A stretch of 36,201 nt of DNA, taken from assembly GCF_047607725.1 (NCBI RefSeq), contig NZ_JBLKSS010000123.1, positions 1 through 36,201 on the forward strand, in the 5' to 3' direction. The position numbers were made by a program, and so were the translations under genes. Shown piece by piece: positions 7,866-17,400 of this stretch. The notes below the pieces were generated by a model. That model saw only the letters and a list, made by a program, of their open reading frames with translations, did no database searches and had not been told where the DNA came from. The first letter of the stretch is position 1, and every line of letters begins with the position of its first letter. This DNA comes from JBLKSS01 sp047607725. GTDB lineage: Bacteria > Pseudomonadota > Gammaproteobacteria > Enterobacterales > Enterobacteriaceae.

Positions 7866-8783
7866 TCATGCCATAACGAAGGAAGGCGCCTTGAACGCCA
7901 GCGGGAGTTCCACCTCGTCCTCGAAGGTCACCAGTTCCCAGGCTTCCTGGCGCGCCAGCACCGCCTGCAACAGTTTGTTGTTCATGGCGTGGCCGGATTT
8001 GAAGGAGGTAAAGGCGCCGATGATGTTATGGCCGCACATAAACAGGTCGCCGATGGCGTCGAGCATTTTGTGGCGGACAAACTCATCTTCAAAGCGCAGG
8101 CCGTCTTCGTTAAGCACCCGGTAGTCATCAACCACGATAGCGCAGTCGAAGCTGCCGCCCAGGGCCAGGCCGCGAGATTGCAGGTACTCTATATCGCGCA
8201 TGAAGCCAAAGGTGCGCGCGCGGCTTATCTGGCGAACGAACGACTCCGCGGAGAAGTTCAGGAAATAACGTTGCGAGCTGGCATCAATCGCAGGATGTTT
8301 GAAGTCGATGATGAAATCGAGCGTAAAGCCGTTATACGGCGCCAGCTTGGCCCATTTATCCCCATCCTCGACGCGCACCGCCTGTTTAAGACGCAGGAAT
8401 TTTTTGGCGCAGTTAAGCTCCTCAATGCCGGCATCCAGCAGCAGGTAAACGAAGGGGCTGGCGCTGCCGTCCATGATCGGGATTTCAGGCGCATCCACTT
8501 CAACGATGATGTTGTCGATCCCTAACCCCGCCAGCGCCGCGTTCAGGTGCTCTACGGTGGAAATGCGCACGTCATGCTCGTTCACCAAACAGGTGCACAG
8601 CATGGTGTCGCGCACCGACCGGGCGTCCGCGGGAAAATCCACCGGCGGGTTCAAATCGGTTCGACGATAGATGACCCCGGTATTTGCCGGTGCAGGGTGT
8701 AGTGTCAGTGTGACCTTTTTGCCGGTATGTAACCCCACACCGGTGGCCTGCACGATACGTTTTAATGTCCGCTGTTTGATCAT
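7866..8783 (-). CDS. lpxC: UDP-3-O-acyl-N-acetylglucosamine deacetylase
   Basis: LpxC catalyses the committed step of lipid A synthesis, removing the acetyl group from UDP-3-O-acyl-GlcNAc using a catalytic zinc. I chose the ATG at 8781-8783, giving 305 residues as in E. coli and the conserved start MIKQRTLKRIVQATGVGLHTG. A slightly longer start adds five unrelated residues. The zinc ligand His79 lies in STVEHLNA, and the second zinc site HKMLDAIGDL is near the C terminus. The C-terminal tail LPLAFKAPS is conserved; in E. coli this tail is recognised by FtsH for proteolysis, so turnover control is probably retained. The gene follows ftsZ with a 111-bp gap. Confidence 0.97.
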   Translation of the reverse strand: MIKQRTLKRIVQATGVGLHTGKKVTLTLHPAPANTGVIYRRTDLNPPVDFPADARSVRDTMLCTCLVNEHDVRISTVEHLNAALAGLGIDNIIVEVDAPEIPIMDGSASPFVYLLLDAGIEELNCAKKFLRLKQAVRVEDGDKWAKLAPYNGFTLDFIIDFKHPAIDASSQRYFLNFSAESFVRQISRARTFGFMRDIEYLQSRGLALGGSFDCAIVVDDYRVLNEDGLRFEDEFVRHKMLDAIGDLFMCGHNIIGAFTSFKSGHAMNNKLLQAVLARQEAWELVTFEDEVELPLAFKAPSFVMA

Positions 8784-8894
8784 CTGTTTCTCTCGCAATG
8801 TTTAACCATGCCGCCTACTCTGCCCAATATAATATAGAGGAGAGTGGGCGGGCCAGTTTAGCACAAAGAGCGGCGTTTCCCAAAATGGCACGGT
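8784..8894 (-). promoter_or_regulatory. Probable lpxC promoter region
   Basis: This short gap between ftsZ and lpxC is AT-rich in its centre, with TATATTATATT on the minus strand around 8826-8836, next to a GTGCTAAACTGGCC segment that resembles the E. coli lpxC upstream sequence. A promoter of its own for lpxC is likely, but I cannot fix the -35 box. Confidence 0.35.
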
Positions 8895-10055
8895 TTAATC
8901 CGCCTGTTTACGCAGGAAAGCCGGAATATCCAGGTAGTCGGGTTCCTTACTTCCCTGGGCGTTTTGCTCATTGACCGCTTTGGCCGCCGTTTTCTGCTCT
9001 TGAGCGAGCGAAGACAAGCCCGTGGCGTGATCGCGGTAGCGGTTATCCATGACCGGCTGGCTGCTCTGCTTGTTGGTCACCAGCGTAATTTCCGGGCGCT
9101 TGTCCATGCCGATGCCGGTGGCCACGACGGTAACGCGCAGTTCGTCGTTCATATCTAGATCCAGCGAGGTACCGATGACCACGGTGGCGTTGTCGGAGGC
9201 GAAAGCGCGGATAGTGTTACCCACGGTTTCAAATTCGTCCAGACGCAGGTCGAAACCGGCGGTGATGTTGACCAGTACCCCGCGGGCGCCGGACAGATCG
9301 ATATCTTCCAGCAGTGGACTGGAAATCGCCATTTCCGCCGCTTCTTCCGCGCGATCCTCACCGCAGGCGACACCGGAACCCATCATGGCGTAACCCATCT
9401 CCGACATTACGGTGCGCACGTCGGCGAAGTCGACGTTCATCAGGCCGGGACGGGTGATAAGCTCGGCAATACCCTGCACCGCGCCTTTCAGTACGTCGTT
9501 GGCGGCGCCGAAAGCGTCCAGCAGCGAAATACCGCGGCCCAGGACTTTCAGCAACTTATCATTGGGAATGGTGATAAGCGAGTCGACATGCTTGGAGAGT
9601 TCAGCGATGCCCTGCTCGGCGAACGCCATGCGTTTTTTGCCTTCAAAATTGAACGGCTTGGTGACCACGGCGACGGTCAGGATACCCAGATCCTTGGCGA
9701 CTTCCGCGACAACCGGCGCGGCGCCCGTGCCGGTCCCCCCGCCCATGCCGGCGGCGATAAACACCATGTCGGCGCCCTCAAGCGCGGCCCGCAGCGCTTC
9801 GCGGTCCTCCTCGGCTGAGTTGCGGCCCACTTCGGGATTGGCGCCGGCCCCTAGCCCTTTGGTAATACCGCTGCCGATCTGGATAGTCTGGCCCACCGCC
9901 GTCTTACGCAATGCCTGCGCATCGGTATTCACCGCGAAGAAGTCCACGCCTTCGATGCGCTCGCGCACCATATGCTCGACCGCGTTGCCGCCGCCGCCGC
10001 CGACGCCGATGACTTTAATCACCGCGTCGTTGGTTAATTCCATAGGTTCAAACAT
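8895..10055 (-). CDS. ftsZ: Cell division GTPase FtsZ
   Basis: FtsZ is the tubulin-like GTPase that polymerises into the division ring. With the ATG at 10053-10055 the protein has 386 residues (E. coli 383) and begins MFEPMELTNDAVIKVIG. The tubulin signature GGGTGTG is at residues 105-111. The T7 synergy loop NVDFADVRTVM is intact. The variable linker (about residues 318-370) ends in the conserved tail DYLDIPAFLRKQAD, which binds FtsA and other partners. A GGAGAG ribosome-binding site precedes this ATG. A longer frame extends 16 residues further upstream without family similarity. ftsA ends 72 bp upstream. Confidence 0.98.
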   Translation of the reverse strand: MFEPMELTNDAVIKVIGVGGGGGNAVEHMVRERIEGVDFFAVNTDAQALRKTAVGQTIQIGSGITKGLGAGANPEVGRNSAEEDREALRAALEGADMVFIAAGMGGGTGTGAAPVVAEVAKDLGILTVAVVTKPFNFEGKKRMAFAEQGIAELSKHVDSLITIPNDKLLKVLGRGISLLDAFGAANDVLKGAVQGIAELITRPGLMNVDFADVRTVMSEMGYAMMGSGVACGEDRAEEAAEMAISSPLLEDIDLSGARGVLVNITAGFDLRLDEFETVGNTIRAFASDNATVVIGTSLDLDMNDELRVTVVATGIGMDKRPEITLVTNKQSSQPVMDNRYRDHATGLSSLAQEQKTAAKAVNEQNAQGSKEPDYLDIPAFLRKQAD

Positions 10056-10127
10056 AATTTCTCTCCGTTTTGTGCCTGTCGCTTCGGAATCGGCCGCCTG
10101 CACAGCCGGGTTCCGTCTTGAAAATCA

Positions 10128-11384
10128 TTAAAATTCTTTGCGCAGCCAGCCGCTGAACCGCTTAAACCATGTGCTGACCGACGTTCGTCTTTCCACATCC
10201 ACTTCGCCGCTTAAATGTGACTCTTTACCGTAATGCAGCAGCCCAACGGCGGTCGAATAATAGGGCTCCTGCGCATAATCCGTCAGACCGGTGATATTCA
10301 GCGGCTGGCCGATGCGCGCCTGGGTATGGAATACCCGCTGCGCGCAGGCCGCCAGACCGTCGGTTTGCGCCGCGCCACCGGTCAGCACGATGCCCGCGGC
10401 CAGATGGTGCTTTACCCCCTGCGCCCGCAGCTGTTCCTGTAGCTGTAAAATTTCATCGTTGACCAGGTTCAGCAGCTCGGTATAACGCGGCTCGATCACC
10501 TCGGCCAGGGTTTGGCGCTGTAGGCTGCGCGGCGGCCGGCCGCCGACGCTCGGCACTTCAACGCTCTCGTCCTTGCTGACCACCGACCCCAGTGCGCAGC
10601 CGTGGCGAACCTTGATCGCCTCGGCGTCGGTGGGCGGCGTGCCGAAGGCATAGGCGATGTCGCTCGTGACCACGTTGCCGGCATAGGGAATCACCTTGGT
10701 GTGGCGCAGCGCGCCGGCGGTATAGACCGCCATGTCCATGGTGCCGCCGCCGATATCCACGACGCACACGCCCAGCTCACGTTCATCTTCCGTCAACACC
10801 GCATAGCTTGATGCCAGACCGGCGAAAATCAGTTGGTCAACTTTCAGCCCGCAACGTTCAACCGCTTTGACAATGTTCTTCGCCATATCATTATGGCAGG
10901 TAATCAGGTGGACTTTGGCCTGCATCCGCACGCCGGACAGGCCAACCGGGTTTTTTATTCCTTCCTGATAGTCAATCGCGTAATCCTGCGGGATCACGTG
11001 CAAGATACGGTGCTCGTCGCGCACCCGCACCGATTTGGCGGTATGCACCACATTCTCGACGTCTTCCTGCGTCACTTCTTCTTCAGAAATCGGCACCATG
11101 CCGATTTCATTTTGGCAGCTGATATGTTTGCCGGACAGGGCAAGATACACCGACGAGATCTGGCAATCCGCCATCAACTCCGCCTGATCGATGGCGCGCT
11201 GCACGCATTTCACCACCGATTCCAAATCGTTAACGCCACCTTTGTCCATGCCGCGCGACGGGCAACTGCCGACACCGATGATATTCACCATACCATCCGG
11301 CAGCACCTCCCCTACCAGCGCGGCCACCTTGGCCGTGCCGATCTCCAGTCCTACTACCAGTTTTCTGTCCGTCGCCTTAATCAT
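10128..11384 (-). CDS. ftsA: Cell division protein FtsA
   Basis: FtsA is the actin-like ATPase that tethers FtsZ filaments to the inner membrane and recruits later division proteins. The 418-residue protein shows the phosphate-1 motif LEIGTAKVAALVGE near the N terminus, the 1C domain unique to FtsA, and the phosphate-2 motif VVDIGGGTMDMAVY. The C terminus ends in the amphipathic membrane-targeting helix STWFKRFSGWLRKEF. Its start overlaps the end of ftsQ by 4 bp, indicating coupled translation. No lesion is seen. Confidence 0.97.
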   Translation of the reverse strand: MIKATDRKLVVGLEIGTAKVAALVGEVLPDGMVNIIGVGSCPSRGMDKGGVNDLESVVKCVQRAIDQAELMADCQISSVYLALSGKHISCQNEIGMVPISEEEVTQEDVENVVHTAKSVRVRDEHRILHVIPQDYAIDYQEGIKNPVGLSGVRMQAKVHLITCHNDMAKNIVKAVERCGLKVDQLIFAGLASSYAVLTEDERELGVCVVDIGGGTMDMAVYTAGALRHTKVIPYAGNVVTSDIAYAFGTPPTDAEAIKVRHGCALGSVVSKDESVEVPSVGGRPPRSLQRQTLAEVIEPRYTELLNLVNDEILQLQEQLRAQGVKHHLAAGIVLTGGAAQTDGLAACAQRVFHTQARIGQPLNITGLTDYAQEPYYSTAVGLLHYGKESHLSGEVDVERRTSVSTWFKRFSGWLRKEF

Positions 11385-12217
11385 TGTTGTTCTGCCTGTG
11401 CCTGAGTCTGTTGCTGATTACTGTTTTCCGGCTCGATATAGGCCGCAGCCCATCCGACGGCCAGGCCCGAGTCATAGCGCAGGTCCACGTAGCTTATGTG
11501 CTTATTATCGTTCCGGGCCTGCTGGAGAAGAACCGGATAAATCCCGATAAAGCGCTGCAGGCGCCTGGCTCTGTCGTCCCGACCCAGCTCCAGCCGGGTA
11601 TCGTCCCTTAGCGTTAACTGCCACGAATGGCGGGCGCTCATGCTGACCGCCTTGAGCTGAAACTTGGCGGCCGTCAGCACCTCGTTCATGGTGCGATAAC
11701 CGGTCAAGACGTCTTGCTCGCTGCCTTCCGGGCCATAGAGCATCGGCATGGGCTGATTGCCGATGCGCTCCGCCGGCGCGCTGAACACCTTGCCGCTGCC
11801 GTCCAGCAGATGTAAATCATTCCAGCGCGTCACCGGCACATATTCCACCACGTGGATTTTCAACTCGTCCGGCCACTGTTTACGCACGCTAACCTGCTTA
11901 ATCCACGGCATGCGCTCAATCTGCTGCTGGATGACGTTGACATCCTGCGTCATAAAGGTGCCTGGCGCCCCCAGCGCCAGAATCGCCTGGCGAATATCGT
12001 CATTGGTGGTGTAATGACGCTCTCCTGTCACCCCCAGCCGGGACAGCGGTAAACGATGAGGGTCTTTCATCCAGCCCACGACCATCCAGCCTCCCCAGAC
12101 GATGGTGCCAAGCACCATCACCAGGAAGATCAGACCCGCGAGCTGGCCGCCGTTACTGCGTCCCGCAGCGGCTCTCTCCGTCTCACGGTTGCGTACGTTT
12201 ATCGCCGCCTGCGACAT
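11381..12217 (-). CDS. ftsQ: Cell division protein FtsQ
   Basis: FtsQ is a bitopic inner-membrane protein that links early and late divisome proteins through FtsB and FtsL. I chose the ATG at 12215-12217 (278 residues; E. coli 276) because it gives the family start MSQAAINVRNRE. A longer frame adds 12 arginine-rich residues with no counterpart. There is a short cytoplasmic segment, one membrane helix at about residues 26-48, and a POTRA domain starting LPLSRLGVTGERHYTTNDDI. The beta domain contains WIKQVSVRKQWPDELKIHVVEY. In relatives ddlB precedes ftsQ; here murC ends only 56 bp upstream. Confidence 0.95.
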   Translation of the reverse strand: MSQAAINVRNRETERAAAGRSNGGQLAGLIFLVMVLGTIVWGGWMVVGWMKDPHRLPLSRLGVTGERHYTTNDDIRQAILALGAPGTFMTQDVNVIQQQIERMPWIKQVSVRKQWPDELKIHVVEYVPVTRWNDLHLLDGSGKVFSAPAERIGNQPMPMLYGPEGSEQDVLTGYRTMNEVLTAAKFQLKAVSMSARHSWQLTLRDDTRLELGRDDRARRLQRFIGIYPVLLQQARNDNKHISYVDLRYDSGLAVGWAAAYIEPENSNQQQTQAQAEQQ

Positions 12218-12273
12218 GTCAGGTCGCTCCCGCCGCAACGACCGTCGGCGCATGCCGGCATCGGCCGGGCCGT

Positions 12274-13746
12274 TTAACCATGACGTCCCTCGCCCTGCTG
12301 CGGCTGCAGCCTGCTATCGGCCAGTTTACGGGCGATTTTGCCCACCGTGCCGGCACCCTGCATTAGCACCAAATCGTTATCATCCAAGGCCTGCGCCAGC
12401 GTCGCCGGCAGCGCATTCATATCCGGCACCAAAATCGGGTCCACCTTGCCGCGCCCGCGTATGGTGCGGCACAGGGAGCGGCTGTCGGCGCCGGGGATCG
12501 GCGCTTCGCCGGCGGGATACACATCCAGCATCAGCAGGACATCCACACCGGACAACACATTGGCAAAGTCATCGTACAAATCCCGCGTGCGCGTATAACG
12601 GTGCGGCTGAAATACCATCACCAGCCGCTTGTCCGGCCAGCCCGCCCGCGCCGCTTTGATGGTGGCGTCCACCTCGGTCGGGTGGTGGCCGTAATCGTCA
12701 ACCAGCATGACCTCGCCCGTTTTACCGTTGACGTGGGTCAAATCATAACGGCCCAAATCGTCAAAGCGGCGGCCCGTCCCTTGAAATTGCAGCATAGCCT
12801 GCAAAATACTCTTGTCATTGATGCCCTCTTCGGTCGCCACCGCAATCGCCGCCCCCGTATTCAGCGCGTTGTGCCGACCCGGCGCATTGAGCTCCACCCA
12901 CAAATCGGGCTTATCCTGCCGGGTGAGGGTAAAGCTGCCGCGCGCGCCGTCCTGGCGGTAATCGGTAATGCGCAAATCGGCATCGTCGCTAAAACCGTAG
13001 GTGGTAATCTGCCGCCCAACACGGGGCAGCAGTTCGCGGATCACCGGATCGTCGATACACATCACCGCGCGGCCGTAAAACGGCAAATTGTGCAGAAAAT
13101 TGATGAACGTCTGCTTCAAATTCTTAAAGTCGCCCTGGTAAGTGTCCATATGGTCGGCTTCGATATTGGTGATAATCGCCACCATCGGCTGCAAATGCAG
13201 GAAGGAGGCGTCGCTTTCGTCGGCCTCGGCAATCAGGTAGCGGCTGCAGCCCAGGCGGGCATGCACGCCGGCGGCTTTCACCAGGCCGCCGTTAACGAAG
13301 GTCGGATCCAGGCCGGCCTCGGCGTAAATACTGGCCACCATCGCGGTTGTGGTGGTTTTGCCGTGGGTGCCTGCGATGGCGATACCGTGACGAAAACGCA
13401 TCAGCTCCGCCAACATCTCCGCGCGCTGAATCACCGGAATACGCGCCTCTTTGGCCGCCACAATTTCCGGGTTATCGGGGGCGATAGCGCTCGACACCAC
13501 TACCACGCTGGCGTCGCTGATATTCTCCGGGCGGTGGTTGAAATAGATCTGCGCACCCAGGTCGGTCAGCTGCTGCGTCACCGCGTTCGGCGCCAGATCG
13601 GAACCGCTGATTTGATAGCCCTCGTTTGCCAGCACTTCCGCGATACCGCCCATGCCGGCACCGCCGATGCCGACAAAATGGATTTGCCTGACGCGGCCCA
13701 TCTCGGGGACAAAAGTTCGCAGTTTAGCCAGTTGTTGTGTATTCAC
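12274..13746 (-). CDS. murC: UDP-N-acetylmuramate--L-alanine ligase
   Basis: MurC adds L-alanine to UDP-MurNAc, the first peptide step of peptidoglycan precursor synthesis. From the GTG at 13744-13746 the protein has 490 residues (E. coli 491) and starts NTQQLAKLRTFVPEM. The N-terminal glycine-rich segment FVGIGGAGMGG is at residues 24-34 and the ATP-binding GTHGKTTT at 126-133. EADESDASFLHLQP, NIEADHMDTY and DDYGHHPTEV follow. The GTG start leaves a 72-bp gap after murG, like the E. coli spacing. An in-frame ATG at 13815 would add 23 non-conserved residues. The C terminus is intact and is followed directly by ftsQ instead of ddlB. Confidence 0.96.
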   Translation of the reverse strand: MNTQQLAKLRTFVPEMGRVRQIHFVGIGGAGMGGIAEVLANEGYQISGSDLAPNAVTQQLTDLGAQIYFNHRPENISDASVVVVSSAIAPDNPEIVAAKEARIPVIQRAEMLAELMRFRHGIAIAGTHGKTTTTAMVASIYAEAGLDPTFVNGGLVKAAGVHARLGCSRYLIAEADESDASFLHLQPMVAIITNIEADHMDTYQGDFKNLKQTFINFLHNLPFYGRAVMCIDDPVIRELLPRVGRQITTYGFSDDADLRITDYRQDGARGSFTLTRQDKPDLWVELNAPGRHNALNTGAAIAVATEEGINDKSILQAMLQFQGTGRRFDDLGRYDLTHVNGKTGEVMLVDDYGHHPTEVDATIKAARAGWPDKRLVMVFQPHRYTRTRDLYDDFANVLSGVDVLLMLDVYPAGEAPIPGADSRSLCRTIRGRGKVDPILVPDMNALPATLAQALDDNDLVLMQGAGTVGKIARKLADSRLQPQQGEGRHG

Positions 13747-13818
13747 AGTATTATCGCTTAAGTCAAAAAAACGCTCTGGACGGCACGCCCGGCCCGTCCG
13801 GTCTTGTCGGCGCACGGC

Positions 13819-14883
13819 TTAGACACCCGCCGCCGCCACTTCCCGCGCCACCCGCTCCGTCGCGTCGGGAATAGCCGCCGCCCTGGCGCGCTGCGCCATG
13901 GTCAGCAGCGCCGGCCGATCCCAGCCTGCCAGCACGTCACTGACCCGCTCGGCGGTAAAGGCCGGCTGCTCGATGATTTTCGCCACCCCGGCCTGCTCCA
14001 GCGGCCGCGCGTTCCAATACTGCTGACGATCTTTGTGCATAAACGGCACAAACAGCGCCGGCAGCCCGGCGGCGGCGATTTCGCTCACCGTCAGCGCGCC
14101 GGCGCGACACACCACCACATCCGCCCAGGCGTAGGCGGCAGCCATGTCGTCGATAAATTCCACCACCTTGTGCTGTGTCTCTCCGGCCACCGCATAGGCC
14201 CGGTTGACCTCCTCCAGCGCCCCTTTGCCCACCTGATGCCACAGGGTCACGGTGCCCGCCAAGCGGGCGGCGACCGCCGGCATGGTCTGATTCAGCACCC
14301 GCGCGCCTTGACTGCCGCCGATCACTAAGACCCGAATCGGGCCGGTGCGTTCGAGAAAGCGCACTTCGGGCGCCGGCAGCGCCAGTACCGCATCGCGCAC
14401 CGGATTGCCCACCACGTCGGCATAGGGGAGCGCGCCGGGAAACGCTTGCAGCACTTTGCGGGCAATTTTCGCCAGACCTCGATTGGTCAGGCCGGCGATG
14501 CCGTTCTGCTCATGCAGCACCACCGGGATACCGCAGCTCCAGGCCGCCAGACCGCCGGGTCCGGAAACATAGCCGCCCATCCCCAGTACCACATCCGGCT
14601 GCCAGGCGCGCATAATGCGCCGCGCCTGACGCCAGGCGCGCCAGATGCGCACCGGCGCCATCAGTTGCGCTTTCATGCCCTTGCCGCGCAGGCCGCTAAT
14701 GCGGATAAAATCGATGTCGATGCCGTGTTGCGGCACCAAACTGGCCTCCATGCGATCGGCGGTGCCGAGCCAGCGTACCTGCCAGCCCTGCGCCATCAGG
14801 TGATGGGCAACCGCCAGTCCCGGGAACACATGTCCGCCGGTACCGCCCGCCATCACCATCAGCCGCCTGATCTTTGCCGTCAT
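13819..14883 (-). CDS. murG: Lipid II synthase MurG
   Basis: MurG is the peripheral membrane glycosyltransferase that adds GlcNAc to lipid I, making lipid II. The 354-residue protein (E. coli 355) has the first G-loop GGTGGHVFPG at residues 13-22, including the catalytic-site His18. The membrane-association region lies around residues 65-95. The second G-loop is VIGGSQGARVLN, and the UDP-GlcNAc site motif DVVVCRAGALTVSEIAAAGLPA is present. The ATG overlaps the ftsW stop (ATGA), so the two are probably translated in a coupled way. Intact. Confidence 0.97.
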   Translation of the reverse strand: MTAKIRRLMVMAGGTGGHVFPGLAVAHHLMAQGWQVRWLGTADRMEASLVPQHGIDIDFIRISGLRGKGMKAQLMAPVRIWRAWRQARRIMRAWQPDVVLGMGGYVSGPGGLAAWSCGIPVVLHEQNGIAGLTNRGLAKIARKVLQAFPGALPYADVVGNPVRDAVLALPAPEVRFLERTGPIRVLVIGGSQGARVLNQTMPAVAARLAGTVTLWHQVGKGALEEVNRAYAVAGETQHKVVEFIDDMAAAYAWADVVVCRAGALTVSEIAAAGLPALFVPFMHKDRQQYWNARPLEQAGVAKIIEQPAFTAERVSDVLAGWDRPALLTMAQRARAAAIPDATERVAREVAAAGV

Positions 14884-16082
14884 CGCGGTCCCCTCGCAAA
14901 CGCCTGTGCCTTGGCCATGCGCGTCTCAAAATCCACTCTCAGCAGCAGTACAATCGCCGTCGACATAATCAGCAGGCTGGAGCCGCCGTAGCTGATCAAC
15001 GGCAGCGTCAGCCCTTTCGTGGGCAGCATGCCGGCTGCGGCGCCCACGTTGACCAGCGCCTGGAAGCTGAACCAGATACCGATGGAACAGGCCAGGAAAC
15101 CGGAAAAGCGCTGGTCGATTTCCAGCGCTTTACGGCCGATGGACATCGCGCGGAACGCGACTAAAAAGACCATCAGCAGCGCCAGCACCACGCCGAAATA
15201 ACCCAACTCTTCGCCCAAAATGGCGAAAATAAAGTCGGTATGGGCTTCCGGCAAATACTCCAGTTTCTGTATCGAATTGCCCAGACCCTGCCCCCAAAAC
15301 TCCCCGCGGCCAAAGGCCATCAGCGATTGGGTAAGCTGGTAACCGCTGCCGAAGGGATCATCCCACGGGTTCCAGAAAGAGGTCACGCGCCGCATACGAT
15401 ACGGCTCGGCGATAATAAGCAACACCACCGCGAAAATGCCCGAACCGATAATCGATAAAAATTGCCACAGTTTGGCGCCGGCCAGGAACAGCATCGCCAG
15501 GGTGGTGACAAACAGCACCACCACGGTCCCGAGGTCGGGCTGCGCCAGCAGCAGTACCGCCAACAGCACCATCACGCCCATGGGTTTGCAAAATCCCCAG
15601 AAGTTAGTACGCACTTCCTCTACCTTGCGCACCAGATAACTGGCCAGATAGCAAAACAACGCCAGCTTGGACAACTCCGCCGGCTGGATCCGCAACGGGC
15701 CGAGCGCAATCCAGCGCGACGCGCCGTTGACCGAACTGCCGACTACCAGCACCACCAGCAGCATCACCAGAGTGATAAGCAACATCACCGAGCTGTAGCG
15801 CTGCCAGACCGCCATCGGGATCCTAAGCGTTGCCAGCGACAGCACAAACGCCAGGCCGAGGTAGAAGGCATCGCGCTTGGCGAAATAAAACGGATCGTCC
15901 GACAGGCGCGCCCCGGTGGGCATCGATGCCGACGTCACCATCACAAAACCGATACCGGCCAGCCCCAGCGTCAGCCACAGCAGCGTGCGGTCATACAGCA
16001 CATGGGTCGGCGCCTCCGGCTCGCCCCCCCCCATCACCCACGCCTTCAGGCGGGGAATCAATCCTAAACCGGGTATGCGCAT
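14880..16082 (-). CDS. ftsW: Septal peptidoglycan polymerase FtsW
   Basis: FtsW is a SEDS-family integral membrane glycosyltransferase that polymerises lipid II at the septum together with FtsI. The 400-residue protein has about ten hydrophobic segments and the SEDS signatures GASRWIALGPLRIQPAELSK, LEYLPEAHTDFIFAILGEE and GLTLPLISYGGSS. It is 14 residues shorter than E. coli FtsW at the cytoplasmic N terminus, a variable region. The start overlaps the murD stop as ATGA. No lesion is seen. Confidence 0.97.
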   Translation of the reverse strand: MRIPGLGLIPRLKAWVMGGGEPEAPTHVLYDRTLLWLTLGLAGIGFVMVTSASMPTGARLSDDPFYFAKRDAFYLGLAFVLSLATLRIPMAVWQRYSSVMLLITLVMLLVVLVVGSSVNGASRWIALGPLRIQPAELSKLALFCYLASYLVRKVEEVRTNFWGFCKPMGVMVLLAVLLLAQPDLGTVVVLFVTTLAMLFLAGAKLWQFLSIIGSGIFAVVLLIIAEPYRMRRVTSFWNPWDDPFGSGYQLTQSLMAFGRGEFWGQGLGNSIQKLEYLPEAHTDFIFAILGEELGYFGVVLALLMVFLVAFRAMSIGRKALEIDQRFSGFLACSIGIWFSFQALVNVGAAAGMLPTKGLTLPLISYGGSSLLIMSTAIVLLLRVDFETRMAKAQAFARGPR

Positions 16083-17398
16083 CAGCCTACCTCCCGCGCC
16101 AGGCGCGTGAAGACCTCACCGCGCACTTCAAAATTGCTAAACTGGTCCAGGCTGGCGCAGGCCGGCGACAGCAGCACCAGATCCCCTGCCCTCACCCGCG
16201 TACCGATGATTCGCATCGCCTGCTCCAGTGTCTCAGTGAGTGTCGCGGCGTCGGGACGCAGGGACGCCAGCTGCGCGCCGTCCTGCCCGAAACAATACAG
16301 CTGTACTCGGTCGCCCTGCACCAAAGGCGAAAGCGGCGTGAAATCGGCGGATTTGCCATCGCCGCCCAGCAGCAGATGCAACGTACCCGCCACCGCCAGC
16401 CCGTTCAGCGCCGCTTCCGTGCTGCCCACGTTGGTCGCTTTGGAATCGTTAATCCAGCGTACACTGTGGCGGTCATGCACCAGCTCAAAGCGATGCGCCA
16501 GACCGCGAAACTGCCGCAGCGCCGCCAGGCTGGCCGAGCGCGGAATACCGATGGCGTCCGCCAGCGCCAGCGCCGCCAGGGCATTGGTGTAATTATGGCG
16601 GCCGCCGACGGTCATTTCGGCGCATTCCAACAGCGGTTCGCCGCGCGCCATTAACCAGGTCTCGCCCGCGCGTTGGCTAAGATAATAATCACCGCGCTCG
16701 ACGCCGAAGCTGACGCAGCGCGCGTCATGTCCGCGTACCGGCAGGGTGAGCGCATCGTCGGCGTTGACCACGCACACCACGGCATCGTGATAAATTTCCA
16801 GTTTGGCCGCCCGGTACTGTTGCAGGCCAAGCGGATAACGGTTCATATGGTCTTCGCTAATATTGAGCACGGTCGCCGCCGCCGCTTGCAGGCTATGGGT
16901 GGTTTCCAGTTGGAAACTCGACAGCTCCAGCACATACAACTGGCGGGGCGCCTCCAGCAGCATCAGCGCCGGCAGGCCGATATTACCGCCGACGCCCACC
17001 TGCCAGCCGGCGCCGGCGGCCATTTCGCCCACCATGCGGGTGACGGTGCTTTTGCCGTTGGAGCCGGTTATCGCCACCACCGGCGCCGACGCCTCGCGCG
17101 CGAACAGCTCAATATCGCCGACAATAGCGATGCCGGCCTCCGCCTCCGCGGCCAACGCGGGATGCGACAGGGGGATGCCGGGGCTGGCGACGATAAGCGT
17201 GGCGTCGAGCAGCCACGCTTCGTTCAGCGACCCCAGGTGGCGCGGGACATCGGCCGGCAACTTCTCCAGGCCCGGCGGCGTAAATCGGATGTCCATCACC
17301 CGCGGCGTCACGCCGCGGCTGCGAAAGAAGTCAACGCAGGAAAGGCCGGTAAGCCCCAGCCCGATAATGACCACCTGTTCGCCCCGATAGTCCGTCAT
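16082..17398 (-). CDS. murD: UDP-N-acetylmuramoyl-L-alanine--D-glutamate ligase
   Basis: MurD adds D-glutamate to UDP-MurNAc-L-alanine. The length of 438 residues equals E. coli MurD. The N-terminal nucleotide-binding fold begins VVIIGLGLTGLS. The ATP-binding loop GSNGKST is at residues 112-118. SEDHMNRY, GRHNYTNALAALALA and the C-terminal INDSKATN and LLLGGDGKSADF motifs follow. It lies 2 bp after the mraY stop and overlaps ftsW, matching the tightly packed dcw operon. Intact. Confidence 0.97.
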   Translation of the reverse strand: MTDYRGEQVVIIGLGLTGLSCVDFFRSRGVTPRVMDIRFTPPGLEKLPADVPRHLGSLNEAWLLDATLIVASPGIPLSHPALAAEAEAGIAIVGDIELFAREASAPVVAITGSNGKSTVTRMVGEMAAGAGWQVGVGGNIGLPALMLLEAPRQLYVLELSSFQLETTHSLQAAAATVLNISEDHMNRYPLGLQQYRAAKLEIYHDAVVCVVNADDALTLPVRGHDARCVSFGVERGDYYLSQRAGETWLMARGEPLLECAEMTVGGRHNYTNALAALALADAIGIPRSASLAALRQFRGLAHRFELVHDRHSVRWINDSKATNVGSTEAALNGLAVAGTLHLLLGGDGKSADFTPLSPLVQGDRVQLYCFGQDGAQLASLRPDAATLTETLEQAMRIIGTRVRAGDLVLLSPACASLDQFSNFEVRGEVFTRLAREVG

Positions 17399-17400
17399 GA

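Noticed and set aside
12601..13761. Long plus-strand frame (386 codons) antisense to murC
   Set aside because: Composition is typical of an antisense shadow in high-GC DNA, and murC on the other strand is fully conserved.
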